Shown here one piece after another: positions 16,189 to 24,934 of a stretch of DNA of 64,000 bases. Positions within the stretch are counted from its first letter, which is position 1. The number at the start of each line of letters is the position of its first letter. Below the pieces are notes generated by a model. It made no database searches. It was given only the letters and a program-made list of their open reading frames with translations, and was not told the origin of the DNA. The position numbers were made by a program, and so were the translations under genes. The stretch comes from Flavobacterium tagetis (lineage in GTDB: Bacteria > Bacteroidota > Bacteroidia > Flavobacteriales > Flavobacteriaceae): the NCBI RefSeq assembly GCF_016735615.1, contig NZ_JAERSF010000002.1, positions 1,426,001 to 1,490,000 of the forward strand. Reading direction: 5' to 3'.

Positions 16189-16770
16189 TTATATGAATGA
16201 AATGTTATTTCTTTCAATAATTTTTCGCAAATTATTTATTGCATAACGCATTCTTCCCAATGCTGTATTTATGCTTATTTTTTTCTCCTCAGATATTTCT
16301 TTAAAGCTCATATTGCAATATATTCGCATTATCAATATTTCTTTTTGATCATCAGCAAGCTCCTCTATAAGTTTTTTAAGATCAATTTGAAGCTGATCTA
16401 TTATTATTTTATTTTCAATATTTAGAGAATTATCAGATAGAATAGAAAAAATAGAAAATTCATCATTATCTCTTTGTATTGGCATTCGTTTTATTTTACG
16501 AAAATGATCCATAATCAAATTGTGAGAAATTCTCATAACCCAAGAAACGAATTTTTCTTCTTCTTTATACGAGTTATTTTTAAGCGTCTTAATTACTTTA
16601 ACAAACGTATCTTGAAAAATATCATTTGCAATATCCGTATCCTTAATCTTCGAGTATATAAAACCATATATTCGGGATTTGTGTCTGCTAATTAATTTTG
16701 AGAGTGCTTCTTCGTTTCCTCCTATGTATTTTTTTATTAATAAAGAATCAGGTATAGTCAATTCAGACAT
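16189..16770 (-). CDS. ECF-type RNA polymerase sigma factor (no linked anti-sigma)
   Basis: 193 residues with region 2 (LISRHKSRIYGFIYSKIKDTDIANDIFQDTFVKVIKTL, then FVSWVMRISHNLIMDHFRKIKR) and region 4 (ELADDQKEILIMRIYCNMSFKEISEEKKISINTALGRMRYAINNLRK), the core layout of ECF sigma factors. No anti-sigma gene flanks it; the neighbours are an MBL gene (convergent) and a lipoprotein (divergent). It may be an unlinked or anti-sigma-free ECF factor of the type common in Bacteroidota. Confidence 0.88.
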   Translation of the reverse strand: MSELTIPDSLLIKKYIGGNEEALSKLISRHKSRIYGFIYSKIKDTDIANDIFQDTFVKVIKTLKNNSYKEEEKFVSWVMRISHNLIMDHFRKIKRMPIQRDNDEFSIFSILSDNSLNIENKIIIDQLQIDLKKLIEELADDQKEILIMRIYCNMSFKEISEEKKISINTALGRMRYAINNLRKIIERNNISFI

Positions 16771-17020
16771 AACATTAAAGTTTTAATTTTTGGAGTTGCA
16801 AAATTAAAGATGAATTGAATGTATCTTTTTGCTTATTAAGACTTTAAAGTATTAAAATAGGGTGTTTTTTATGCTTTATGCGTTTTTGCCTTCTTAAAAA
16901 TCATAAGCCTACATTTCTAGTTATTCATAGAAATTTTTGCTCATATCAAAAAGGTTAATGTATTAAACCAAAATATTTTTAAATTGCTAGAAAGAAATCA
17001 AATTATTATCCATAGAGAAA

Positions 17021-17689
17021 ATGAACAAAATAACAAGACTTCTAGTTTTAGTAACTTTGATGTTTTTTTCCTGTAAACAAGCAAGTGAATCAGAATCTTA
17101 TAGTGTTGATGGAGAGGCTTTAGATTCAATAAAAACTATCGAAAACAGTAAAAAATCAACTGATAGTAATGAAAAAAATATTTATACTAAATATGAATAT
17201 ACTGATTCTAAAGGAAAGAGTATATTAGTTCAAAACAGCCTGTCAAAAGGTGGAATAAGATACACCGATCCTAAAGGACACAAATATATTTATGCTGTAT
17301 TTTGGACTCGAATAATTAATGAAACGGATAATCCAATTGAGTTTAAAATTAACTTACCCGTAGATTCTTATGATATTCCTGCTTTACCTGGAAAATATTA
17401 TAAAACATTAATTCCGTCCGACACGATGACAATTCAAAAAATACCTTTGTTTAATTATGGTTTGACAAACTTAGAATCTTTTTTTGATAAGAGTATTGAT
17501 AAACCGTCTTCGTTGAAAAGAATCATTAAGTCAAAAGAATCGACTGGATTTTATGTTGTAACATTTCGTTTACTTGGAGGAGATAAATATGGTGTATTGC
17601 GAACAGAACTTATTTTAAAAGGAGAAAATCTTTTTTATAAAATAAGGGATAAAGAAATTCAGTGTGGAAGTATAAACTACACTCCTTAA
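17021..17689 (+). CDS. Lipoprotein of unknown function
   Basis: 222 residues starting with a lipoprotein signal, lipobox MFFSC with Cys18. The first ~50 mature residues are a Ser/Glu-rich linker, followed by a compact beta-rich domain (YTDPKGHKYIYAVFWTRIINE, TGFYVVTFRLLGGDKYGVLRTELILKGE). Not a family I recognise. Its start is 250 bases from the divergent ECF sigma gene. The stop codon lies in a perfect hairpin. Confidence 0.6.
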   Translation: MNKITRLLVLVTLMFFSCKQASESESYSVDGEALDSIKTIENSKKSTDSNEKNIYTKYEYTDSKGKSILVQNSLSKGGIRYTDPKGHKYIYAVFWTRIINETDNPIEFKINLPVDSYDIPALPGKYYKTLIPSDTMTIQKIPLFNYGLTNLESFFDKSIDKPSSLKRIIKSKESTGFYVVTFRLLGGDKYGVLRTELILKGENLFYKIRDKEIQCGSINYTP

Positions 17690-17703
17690 GCGGTTAAGGA
17701 GTG
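17680..17703. other. Perfect hairpin spanning a stop codon
   Basis: CACTCCTTAA and TTAAGGAGTG pair without mismatch around GCGG; the TAA is the lipoprotein stop. There is no T run right after it on either strand, so it is not a classical terminator. A T-rich run follows about 20 bases later on the plus strand. Confidence 0.5.
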
Positions 17704-17773
17704 CAGGAAATGATTGTTTGCACAACTTTTTTTCTTTTTTACGATCTAATAACTGTCTAAAGTATTTAAAGAT

Positions 17774-19381
17774 CTATACTTTTCTTTTGTTCTTAATTAA
17801 TTTGTTTATGCCAATACCAATAATTACTAATATTAAGAAATGTATCAAATAAGATTTAGGTTTGTCATTGCCATTTACAAAAGAAAAAACCCGATTCCAT
17901 CTTACTTTATTTAAACCCTTACCATCTTTTTCCAAACTTAGCCAAATAAAAACGGGTTTGCCAACTACGTGATCAAAAGGAACATATCCCCAGAATCGTG
18001 CATCTAGAGAATTTTGTCGATTATCTCCCATCATCCAGTAATAATCTTGTTTAAAAGTGTAAGTGTTACTTGCTTTTCCGTTTATTATAATCTGTTTGTC
18101 TTTAAGTTTTAAATCATTATGTTCGTACTCTTCTATAATTCGTTTGTAAAAAGGCAACGTTTCGATATTTAATTTTATGGTTTTTCCTTTTTTAGGAATA
18201 TAAATTGGACCATAATTATCGATATTCCAGCCTAATGATCGAACATGAGGAAATACATTCCCATCTTCGCCTTTTGGCGTTAATTGCTTTTTAACGCTTT
18301 TTACAATAGGATTGCTTGCTATAAATTTAGCTTCTTCATCCGTTAATGTCAAAAAATATTCTCCCGTATTAGTAAGCGCAAAATAGCCATTGTCGTATTT
18401 TAATCCTTCCCTTGCTCCATATGTGTACTTAAGTTCATCTTGACTTATAGCTTGTCCTTTCGTATCAATTAAAAAATTGTACTGAGCCTTTGCACTTTTA
18501 GGCAATACTGATATTTTGCCATTAATATAAATATCTCCATCACGAATTTCTAAAGTGTCTCCTGGTATTCCAACACATCGTTTAACTAAATTCGTTTTCT
18601 TGTCAATTGGCTTATAATAGTTTCGATCTGGATTAAAATTATCCATATTTCGCAAAGTGTCGGCAGGCTGATTGAAAACCACAATTTCATTTCGTTTGAT
18701 TTCTTCTAGTGCAGGAAATCTAAAATATGGTAATTGAAACTTGTTTAGTAATGAAGTTTCCTTTTTGGTGAAATCATCATTAAATAAATAAGATTTTAAA
18801 CCAACACCAGGAATTGAATCATGTACCATAGGCAATGCAATAGAAGTCATAGGTGTTCGTGCTCCAAAATTAATTTTGCTAACAAACAAAAAATCGCCCG
18901 TATATAATGTTTTTTCTAATGATGATGATGGAATTGTAAAGGGTTGAATAATGTATGTATGAACTAATGTAGCAACGATAATTGCAAATACAAGAGATCC
19001 TATGGTGTCTTCTGTCTTAGATTTTGGCCTTAAATCTCTGTTTTCAACATAGGATATATCTTTTGAAAAGTAGTTTAAAAATGCAATATAGAAACCAAAT
19101 GTTATTAAAACCAACACAGTATCTTTTGTGGTATTTTTTCCAAAGCTTCTAATGAATTCAATCCAAACTACGGGAATCATTAATAAATTAATTATTGGGA
19201 TAAAAAGTAATAAAACCCACCAAAGAGGACGTTTTATAATTTTCATCATTATAACCAAATTATAAATTGGAATAAATGACTCTATGGGTTTTCTTCCCGC
19301 TTTTATATAAAGCTTCCAAGTGGATAATCCGTGGATAATTTGAACAATCAGGATAAAAATGAGCCATTGTGATAAATTCAT
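17774..19381 (-). CDS. lepB: Signal peptidase I with extra N-terminal membrane domain
   Basis: 535 residues, much longer than the ~320 of the E. coli enzyme. Residues 1-110 carry three to four membrane segments (the DUF5684-type part found in Bacteroidota signal peptidases). The catalytic module follows: a membrane segment near 128-145, motif PSSSLEKTL with nucleophile Ser154, general base Lys267 in LVKRCVGIPGD, and MMGDNRQNSLDARFWGYVP near 455. A C-terminal membrane segment ends the protein (HFLILVIIGIGINKLI). It cleaves signal peptides of exported proteins at the outer face of the inner membrane. Confidence 0.93.
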   Translation of the reverse strand: MNLSQWLIFILIVQIIHGLSTWKLYIKAGRKPIESFIPIYNLVIMMKIIKRPLWWVLLLFIPIINLLMIPVVWIEFIRSFGKNTTKDTVLVLITFGFYIAFLNYFSKDISYVENRDLRPKSKTEDTIGSLVFAIIVATLVHTYIIQPFTIPSSSLEKTLYTGDFLFVSKINFGARTPMTSIALPMVHDSIPGVGLKSYLFNDDFTKKETSLLNKFQLPYFRFPALEEIKRNEIVVFNQPADTLRNMDNFNPDRNYYKPIDKKTNLVKRCVGIPGDTLEIRDGDIYINGKISVLPKSAKAQYNFLIDTKGQAISQDELKYTYGAREGLKYDNGYFALTNTGEYFLTLTDEEAKFIASNPIVKSVKKQLTPKGEDGNVFPHVRSLGWNIDNYGPIYIPKKGKTIKLNIETLPFYKRIIEEYEHNDLKLKDKQIIINGKASNTYTFKQDYYWMMGDNRQNSLDARFWGYVPFDHVVGKPVFIWLSLEKDGKGLNKVRWNRVFSFVNGNDKPKSYLIHFLILVIIGIGINKLIKNKRKV

Positions 19382-19592
19382 GCTTTCTGAAGTTTTATTA
19401 TTTTGTTTTTTTATCTAAATCTATAATTTGATTTGGTATATGTATCATTTTATTTAATTTGTTACATAATAATAAAACAAGTAGTGCTAAAATTGAATCT
19501 ATTTACAATAGGATTTGTGACTACAGAATCGACAAATGCTGCTTAATTGAATTAAAATTTGAATAAAAGATTTATATAGTTTGTAAAAGAAA

Positions 19593-19624
19593 AAAGCCTG
19601 TAAATCTTTTGATTTACAGGCTTT
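19593..19624 (-). terminator. Intrinsic terminator after tRNA-Tyr
   Basis: AAAGCCTGTAAATC and GATTTACAGGCTTT pair perfectly; read on the minus strand the stem is followed by TTTTTTCTTTT. It ends the tRNA-Tyr transcript. Confidence 0.85.
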
Positions 19625-19679
19625 AAATGTTTTGTTTAAAAAATCAAAGAAACTTTGTTCTCGTTTCTCAAAGCTTTTG

Positions 19680-19760
19680 TGGGGAGAGCAGGATTCGAAC
19701 CTGCGAAGTTCACACAGCAGATTTACAGTCTGCCCTCGTTGGCCGCTTGAGTATCTCCCC
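19680..19760 (-). tRNA. tRNA-Tyr (GTA)
   Basis: On the minus strand the acceptor GGGGAGA pairs with TCTCCCC, the T arm contains GGTTCGAATCC, and the anticodon stem GCAGA/TCTGC encloses CTGTAAA, giving anticodon GTA for tyrosine. The extra variable arm fits a class II tRNA. The coordinates include the discriminator base but no encoded CCA. Confidence 0.95.
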
Positions 19761-19802
19761 AAATCTGATTGTAAAATTATAATTTATTACATCAGGAAAG
19801 TC

Positions 19803-19829
19803 AAAAAAAAATCCTTAATTACTTAAGGA
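19803..19829 (-). terminator. Intrinsic terminator between the two tRNA genes
   Basis: On the minus strand TCCTTAA-GTAA-TTAAGGA forms a seven-base stem followed directly by nine T residues. It should end the tRNA-Val transcript before tRNA-Tyr, implying separate transcription of the two tRNAs or partial read-through. Confidence 0.75.
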
Positions 19830-19837
19830 GTCTTTTG

Positions 19838-19912
19838 TGGGCGATGAGGGGTTCGAACCCCCGACCCCCTCGGTGTAAACGAGGTGCTCTGAACCAGCTG
19901 AGCTAATCGCCC
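19838..19912 (-). tRNA. tRNA-Val (TAC)
   Basis: On the minus strand acceptor GGGCGAT pairs with ATCGCCC, the D arm is TAGCTCAGCTGGT, the anticodon stem CCTCG/CGAGG encloses TTTACAC, giving anticodon TAC for valine, and the T arm is GGGGGTTCGAACCCC. No CCA is encoded. Confidence 0.95.
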
Positions 19913-20123
19913 TATTTTACTAGGTTGCTATCGTTTGTGATTGCGAGTGCAAATATACATCTAGATTTTAAAATTCCAAGCCTTTTTTTGAAAAAAGTTT
20001 AAAATAATTTCAATAAACTATTTAGAAATCTATTTCTCAGTAAATTAAAAAAAGTAAAAAAGTTGCAATTTTTAAATTTTAGTTAAAAATTGAATACTCC
20101 AAAGCTAATTCAGAATATTCTTT

Positions 20124-20153
20124 TTGTATTCATTTGCTATAGTCATACCTTTG
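20124..20153 (+). promoter_or_regulatory. Bacteroidota promoter of the MsbA-like gene
   Basis: TTG at 20124-20126 and TACCTTTG at 20146-20153, 19 bases apart, match the TTG/TAnnTTTG consensus of the Bacteroidota primary sigma factor. The start codon at 20176 lies 22 bases downstream. Confidence 0.7.
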
Positions 20154-20175
20154 CGTACCTTAATTGTATATTCAA

Positions 20176-21966
20176 ATGGCAAGATTTCAAGAAAATGATT
20201 TACCGAAAGCTAAATTAAACTCTAACTCCCTTCAAAAAGCTCTCCGAATTTTTAAATATGCTAAAAACCACAAATGGAAATTCTTCCTTGGTTTGATTTT
20301 TCTCTTTTTAACAAGTGCCACTGCCCTAGCCTTTCCTAAATTAATGGGAATGCTTGTAGATTGTGTTACTAATAAAGACCTTTCTAAAGCAAATGAAATT
20401 GCTCTAGGCCTAATGGGAATTCTTGGACTTCAGGCTATTTTTTCGTTTTTCAGAATTTCACTGTTTGTGAATTTCACAGAAAACTCGTTATCAAACATTC
20501 GTTTTGCTTTATATGAGAATCTAATAAAATTACCAATGTCTTTTTATTCACAAAAGCGTGTTGGAGAACTTAATAGTAGAATTAGTGCTGATATTTCGCA
20601 GTTGCAAGATACTTTCAGTACTACAATTGCAGAGTTTTTACGTCAGTTTATTTTAATTATTGGAGGTTTCGTAATCTTAGGAAGCATTAGTCCAAAATTA
20701 ACCTTAATGATGTTGGCAATTGTGCCTGTTGTGGCTGTTGCTGCTGTAATATTTGGAAGATTTATTCGTAAATACGGAAAGAAAACACAAGATAAAGTTG
20801 CTGAAAGTCAAGTTATAGTTGAAGAAACTTTACAAGGAATTAGTAATGTAAAAGCATTTGCTAATGAATGGTATGAAATTCAGCGTTATAAAAATAAAAT
20901 TAGAGAAATTGTAAAAATCGCTATTAAAGGCGGTCAATATAGAGGTTATTTTGCTTCGTTCATTATTCTTTGTCTTTTCGGATGCGTTGTTGCTGTAGTT
21001 TGGTACGGAATTACCCTAACAATTAAAGGAGAAGTTGAAGGTGTTGGTGATCTAATTTCGTTTGTATTGTATACTACTTTTATTGGGGCCTCTTTTGGTG
21101 GAATTGCCGAAATGTATGCACAGATTCAAAAAGCAGTTGGTGCAACAGAACGTGTTTTTGAATTATTAGAAGAAACTCCTGAAGAAATCAATGCGAAACC
21201 AAGACTTTCTGCAGTTGAAAAAATTAAAGGAAATGTGATTTTTAATAACGTTGCTTTTAGTTATCCTTCAAGAAAAGAAGTTCAGGTTTTAAAAGATGTA
21301 AATTTCAATGCCGAATTTGGTCAGAAAATAGCAATCGTTGGACCAAGTGGTGCCGGAAAATCGACTATTTCTTCTCTTCTGTTGCGTTTTTACGACATTA
21401 CTTCTGGAGAGATTTTAGTTGACGGAAAAAATATTTACGATTATGATTTAGAAGATTTACGCGGAAATATGAGTATTGTTCCTCAAGACGTAATTTTATT
21501 CGGAGGAACTATTAGAGAGAATATCGCTTACGGAAATCCAAATGCTACTGAAGAAGAAATTATTGCTGCTGCAAAACAAGCAAATGCCTTTAACTTTGTA
21601 GATGGTTTTCCTGAGAAATTCGAAACTTTAGTTGGAGAACGAGGCGTTAAACTTTCTGGTGGACAGCGTCAACGGATTGCAATTGCAAGAGCATTGCTTA
21701 AAAATCCAAGTATTTTAATTCTAGACGAAGCGACATCCTCTTTGGATAGTGAAAGTGAAAAATTAGTTCAAGAAGCTTTAGAAGTTTTAATGGAAGGAAG
21801 AACAAGCATTATTATTGCTCACAGACTTTCTACAATTAGAAACGCAGACAAAATCTTAGTTTTAGATAACGGTAAAATTTCTGAAGAAGGAACGCACCAA
21901 GAATTAATAAACTTAGAAAATGGAATTTATAAAAACTTAAGTAATTTACAGTTTAGCAATTCTTAA
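20176..21966 (+). CDS. ABC exporter, MsbA/LmrA-like
   Basis: 596 residues from the ATG at 20176; an in-frame TTG at 20164 is unlikely given the promoter position. Six membrane segments in the N-terminal half, then one nucleotide-binding domain: Walker A GPSGAGKST (near residue 390), Q-loop IVPQDVILF, signature LSGGQRQR, Walker B ILILDEATSSLD, and H-loop AHRLSTI. A homodimeric exporter, possibly for lipid or drug. MsbA (lipid A flippase) is one candidate, but its substrate cannot be read from sequence. Followed by a terminator and a palindromic repeat. Confidence 0.9.
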   Translation: MARFQENDLPKAKLNSNSLQKALRIFKYAKNHKWKFFLGLIFLFLTSATALAFPKLMGMLVDCVTNKDLSKANEIALGLMGILGLQAIFSFFRISLFVNFTENSLSNIRFALYENLIKLPMSFYSQKRVGELNSRISADISQLQDTFSTTIAEFLRQFILIIGGFVILGSISPKLTLMMLAIVPVVAVAAVIFGRFIRKYGKKTQDKVAESQVIVEETLQGISNVKAFANEWYEIQRYKNKIREIVKIAIKGGQYRGYFASFIILCLFGCVVAVVWYGITLTIKGEVEGVGDLISFVLYTTFIGASFGGIAEMYAQIQKAVGATERVFELLEETPEEINAKPRLSAVEKIKGNVIFNNVAFSYPSRKEVQVLKDVNFNAEFGQKIAIVGPSGAGKSTISSLLLRFYDITSGEILVDGKNIYDYDLEDLRGNMSIVPQDVILFGGTIRENIAYGNPNATEEEIIAAAKQANAFNFVDGFPEKFETLVGERGVKLSGGQRQRIAIARALLKNPSILILDEATSSLDSESEKLVQEALEVLMEGRTSIIIAHRLSTIRNADKILVLDNGKISEEGTHQELINLENGIYKNLSNLQFSNS

Positions 21967-22002
21967 ATAGAAATTCCAATTTTTTAAATTCCAAATTCCA
22001 AT

Positions 22003-22043
22003 AAAAAAAAGCTCCATTTGAAAAATCGAATGGAGTTTTTTTT
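22003..22043 (+). terminator. Intrinsic terminator after the ABC exporter gene
   Basis: CTCCATT (22012-22018) pairs with AATGGAG (22029-22035), flanked by an A run and a T run. Confidence 0.75.
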
Positions 22044-22065
22044 GTTTGAAATATTATATAAAATA

Positions 22066-22095
22066 AAACCCGACAGGTTTTTAAAACTTGTCGGG
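22066..22095. repeat. CCCGACAGG palindromic repeat, copy 1
   Basis: ACCCGACAGGTTT and AAACTTGTCGGG form a near-perfect hairpin. A second copy of the same word lies at 30135-30167. Both sit in gaps next to gene ends, the habit of REP-like elements in Flavobacterium. Confidence 0.7.
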
Positions 22096-22146
22096 CTCTG
22101 AATTTATAAAAACTGTAAACTGAGACAGAAAACTGAAAACTAAAAA

Positions 22147-23316
22147 TTATTTCCCTTTTCTACGTTTACGTTCAGCTTTAATCATTCCTAATTCGCGGCT
22201 TGTTTGACCTGCTACAGAAGTGTTTTCCTCTGCACGACGAATCAAGTATGGCATAACATCTTTTACTGGTCCAAATGGCAAGTATTTAGCGACATTATAA
22301 CCGTTTTCTGCTAAGTTGTAGCTAATATTGTCACTCATTCCGTATAATTGACCGAACCAGATTCTAGAATCGTTTTTAACGATCCCTTTCTCCGCCATCA
22401 TTTCCATTAATTTGTATGAACTTAATTCGTTGTGAGTTCCAGCAAAAATGGCCATTTTATCGATATGCTCTAACATATATTGTACGGCATTATCGTAGTT
22501 TACGTCGGTAGCTTCTTTAGAAACGCAGATTGGAGAAACATACCCTTTTTCTTCCGCTCTTTTGTTTTCTTTTTCCATGTAAGCACCACGAACCAATTTC
22601 ATTCCGATATAGAAACCTTCAGTTTTAGCAACTTCATGAAGTTTTTTCAAGTAATCCAAACGATCCCAACGGTACATTTGTAAAGTGTTAAATACAATAG
22701 CTTTTTCTTTATTGTATTTACGCATCATATCTGTCACCAATTCATCAGCTGCATCTTGCATCCAGCTTTCTTCCCCATCAATCAATAAGGCAACATCTTT
22801 TTTGTGGGCTTCGCCACAAACTTTATCAAAACGAGACACAACTCTATCCCATTCTGCTTGTTCTGCTGGACTAAAAGCTTGTTTTTCTCCTAATTTCTCA
22901 TACAATTCAAAACGACCTAAACCAGTTGGTTTGAAAACTGCAAATGGAATTGCCAATCGTTCTTTAGCAAAATCAATAGTTCTTAAAGTCATTTCTAAAG
23001 CAGCATCAAATTGCTCCTCTTCTTCTTTTCCTTCAACAGAATAATCCAAAACAGAAGAAACTCCTTTTGTAAACATTTTGTCTACAACAGTAAGGCAGTC
23101 GTTCTCGTTTACACCACCGCAAAAATGGTCAAAAACAGTCGCTCTAATTAATCCTTCTACTGGTAAATGAGCTTTAATTGCAAAATTAGTTACAGCAGTA
23201 CCAATTCGTACTAAAGGTTCGCTGTCAATCATTTTGAAAAGGAAATAAGCTCTATCAAGTTCCGTATCACTCTTTAGTGAAAATGCAACCTGTGTATTAT
23301 CGAATATCTTTTCCAT
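22147..23316 (-). CDS. putA: Proline dehydrogenase (monofunctional)
   Basis: 389 residues forming the PRODH (beta/alpha)8 barrel without the aldehyde dehydrogenase or DNA-binding domains of long PutA. Family signs are IGMKLVRGAYMEKENKRAEEKGY (near 240-262), the FAGTHN element, and YLIRRAEENTSVAG near the C-terminus, whose paired Arg residues bind the proline carboxylate. It oxidises proline to pyrroline-5-carboxylate with FAD and passes electrons to the quinone pool at the membrane. A TATATTTG element (minus strand, 23335-23342) lies 18 bases before the start. Confidence 0.9.
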   Translation of the reverse strand: MEKIFDNTQVAFSLKSDTELDRAYFLFKMIDSEPLVRIGTAVTNFAIKAHLPVEGLIRATVFDHFCGGVNENDCLTVVDKMFTKGVSSVLDYSVEGKEEEEQFDAALEMTLRTIDFAKERLAIPFAVFKPTGLGRFELYEKLGEKQAFSPAEQAEWDRVVSRFDKVCGEAHKKDVALLIDGEESWMQDAADELVTDMMRKYNKEKAIVFNTLQMYRWDRLDYLKKLHEVAKTEGFYIGMKLVRGAYMEKENKRAEEKGYVSPICVSKEATDVNYDNAVQYMLEHIDKMAIFAGTHNELSSYKLMEMMAEKGIVKNDSRIWFGQLYGMSDNISYNLAENGYNVAKYLPFGPVKDVMPYLIRRAEENTSVAGQTSRELGMIKAERKRRKGK

Positions 23317-23334
23317 TAAAATTTATTTTTTATG

Positions 23335-23342
23335 CAAATATA
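23335..23342 (-). promoter_or_regulatory. Putative -7 element of the proline dehydrogenase gene
   Basis: On the minus strand TATATTTG fits TAnnTTTG at a plausible distance from the start. No convincing -33 TTG is seen. Confidence 0.35.
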
Positions 23343-23562
23343 GAGAGTGTTTTGAATATTTTTCATTAAATGATATCATATTTTTCAATATTCTTAACGA
23401 GAACAATACAAATGTCAATTTATGAAGTAAATATTTATTTCTTGAAGAATTTTATCTTATTTTTAAAGATGCAAACCCGCATTTTAAACAAATTAGCCCT
23501 AAAGTTTGAATATTATTACGTTAAAAATGCCTTATTTTGCGTTTTCAATTAACTAAAGAATT

Positions 23563-24630
23563 ATGCAATCTATTCAAGCCAATAATTATCTCGTACATTT
23601 TAATGAGAATGCTTACGAAGCTTTAAATAAACATTTAAGAGAAAGTAAATATTCTAATATTTTCATAATTGTTGATGATCAGACCAATGAGTATTGTTTA
23701 TCTAAATTTATTCCTCTTTTAGAAACCGATTTAGCGATTGAAATCATAGAATTTGAAGCCGGAGAAGCAAATAAAAATATTGAGACTTGTATTGAGATCT
23801 GGAATATTTTGACAGAACTTGGAGCAGATAGAAAATCACTTATTATTAATTTAGGAGGAGGTGTTGTGACTGATTTAGGCGGTTTTGTTGCTTCTACTTT
23901 TAAAAGAGGTGTAGATTTTATCAATATCCCTACTACTCTATTATCTATGGTTGATGCTTCTGTTGGAGGAAAAACGGGAGTTGATTTAGGAAACCTTAAA
24001 AATCAGATTGGTGTTATTAATGTACCGCAAATGGTATTAATTGACACGCAATATTTAGAAACTTTACCGCAAAGCGAAATGCGCTCTGGTTTAGCTGAAA
24101 TGCTAAAACATGGTTTAATATATGATGCTCCATATTGGAGACAGTTTTCAGATTTGAAATCAATTGTTTTTGATGAATTAGATCAACTGATTTATCGTTC
24201 TGTCGAAATTAAAAATGAAATCGTTATTCAGGATCCAACTGAGAAAAACATTCGTAAGGCTCTAAATTTTGGACATACTTTAGGACACGCCATTGAAGGC
24301 TACTTCTTGGAAAGCGAAGAAAAAATGACTTTACTGCACGGAGAAGCTATTGCAGTTGGAATGATTCTAGAAAGTTATATTTCTCTTCAAAAAGGATTAA
24401 TTTCTGCAGAAGAATATCGTGAAATAAAAGCTGTGATAAAAGACATCTATGACGATGTAATTTTTGAGGAAAATGACATTGATCCGATCTTAGAATTGTT
24501 AATTCACGACAAAAAAAATGAATACGGTTTAATTCAATTTGCATTAATTGAGGGAATCGGAAAAATAAAAATTAACCAATCCGTTGAAAATAAATTGATT
24601 CTAGAAGCGTTTGAGGATTATAAATCTTAA
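23563..24630 (+). CDS. aroB: 3-dehydroquinate synthase
   Basis: 355 residues, the expected length. Characteristic are INLGGGVVTDLGGFVASTFKRGVDFINIPTTLLSMVDASVGGKTGVDLG (about 95-145), GLAEMLKHGLI near 180, and zinc-ligand region LNFGHTLGHAIE near 235. It converts DAHP to 3-dehydroquinate in the shikimate pathway (cytoplasmic, NAD+, Zn). No other aro genes are adjacent. Confidence 0.95.
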   Translation: MQSIQANNYLVHFNENAYEALNKHLRESKYSNIFIIVDDQTNEYCLSKFIPLLETDLAIEIIEFEAGEANKNIETCIEIWNILTELGADRKSLIINLGGGVVTDLGGFVASTFKRGVDFINIPTTLLSMVDASVGGKTGVDLGNLKNQIGVINVPQMVLIDTQYLETLPQSEMRSGLAEMLKHGLIYDAPYWRQFSDLKSIVFDELDQLIYRSVEIKNEIVIQDPTEKNIRKALNFGHTLGHAIEGYFLESEEKMTLLHGEAIAVGMILESYISLQKGLISAEEYREIKAVIKDIYDDVIFEENDIDPILELLIHDKKNEYGLIQFALIEGIGKIKINQSVENKLILEAFEDYKS

Positions 24631-24674
24631 ACTTTTTTTAATCAAAAGCATTGCATTTGGTATATATTATTTTT

Positions 24675-24682
24675 TACATTTG
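24675..24682 (+). promoter_or_regulatory. -7 element ahead of the arginine decarboxylase block
   Basis: TACATTTG matches TAnnTTTG. TTG words occur 21 and 15 bases upstream (24651 and 24657), neither at the ideal distance. It lies 250 bases before the decarboxylase start, so its transcript has a long leader that contains the small ORF at 24687. Confidence 0.45.
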
Positions 24683-24686
24683 CGCC

Positions 24687-24866
24687 ATGAAAACAAAGAA
24701 TCAGCAAAGGCACTTCAGCTCTTACAGAAACAGACTCAACAGTTCTTTATTAAGAATGTTGAACCGTTTCTATAATAGTAAAAGCCCTTTTTGTTTTGAT
24801 GTATTCCAATGTACAAAAGCAGAGCATGAAAAACTGCCTATTATATTTGCCAATATTAGAGTTTGA
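24687..24866 (+). CDS. Small arginine-rich ORF, possible leader of arginine decarboxylase
   Basis: 59 residues, MKTKNQQRHFSSYRNRLNSS followed by LLRMLNRFYNSK..., with Arg at positions 8, 14, 16, 23 and 27. It sits between aroB and arginine decarboxylase, 68 bases before the latter. The ATG is only 4 bases after a TACATTTG element, so if that promoter is right the ORF would be leaderless or not translated from this ATG. An arginine-rich leader before arginine decarboxylase is suggestive of arginine or polyamine control, but conservation is untested and it may be non-coding leader RNA. Confidence 0.4.
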   Translation: MKTKNQQRHFSSYRNRLNSSLLRMLNRFYNSKSPFCFDVFQCTKAEHEKLPIIFANIRV

Positions 24867-24934
24867 ATTTAAGATTTAAGTCCCAAAAACCTAAAATTAA
24901 ATTATAATTACAATCTCTAAACATTGACAAATAA

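Noticed and set aside
19499..19762. Open frame of 87 codons on the minus strand
   Set aside because: It covers tRNA-Tyr and its terminator; the start is the tRNA itself read as protein.
19632..19826. Open frame of 64 codons on the plus strand
   Set aside because: Antisense of tRNA-Tyr and the flanking terminators; no protein-like composition.
23370..23552. Open frame of 60 codons between proline dehydrogenase and aroB
   Set aside because: Composition is that of A/T-rich non-coding DNA, no promoter or start context; probably chance.
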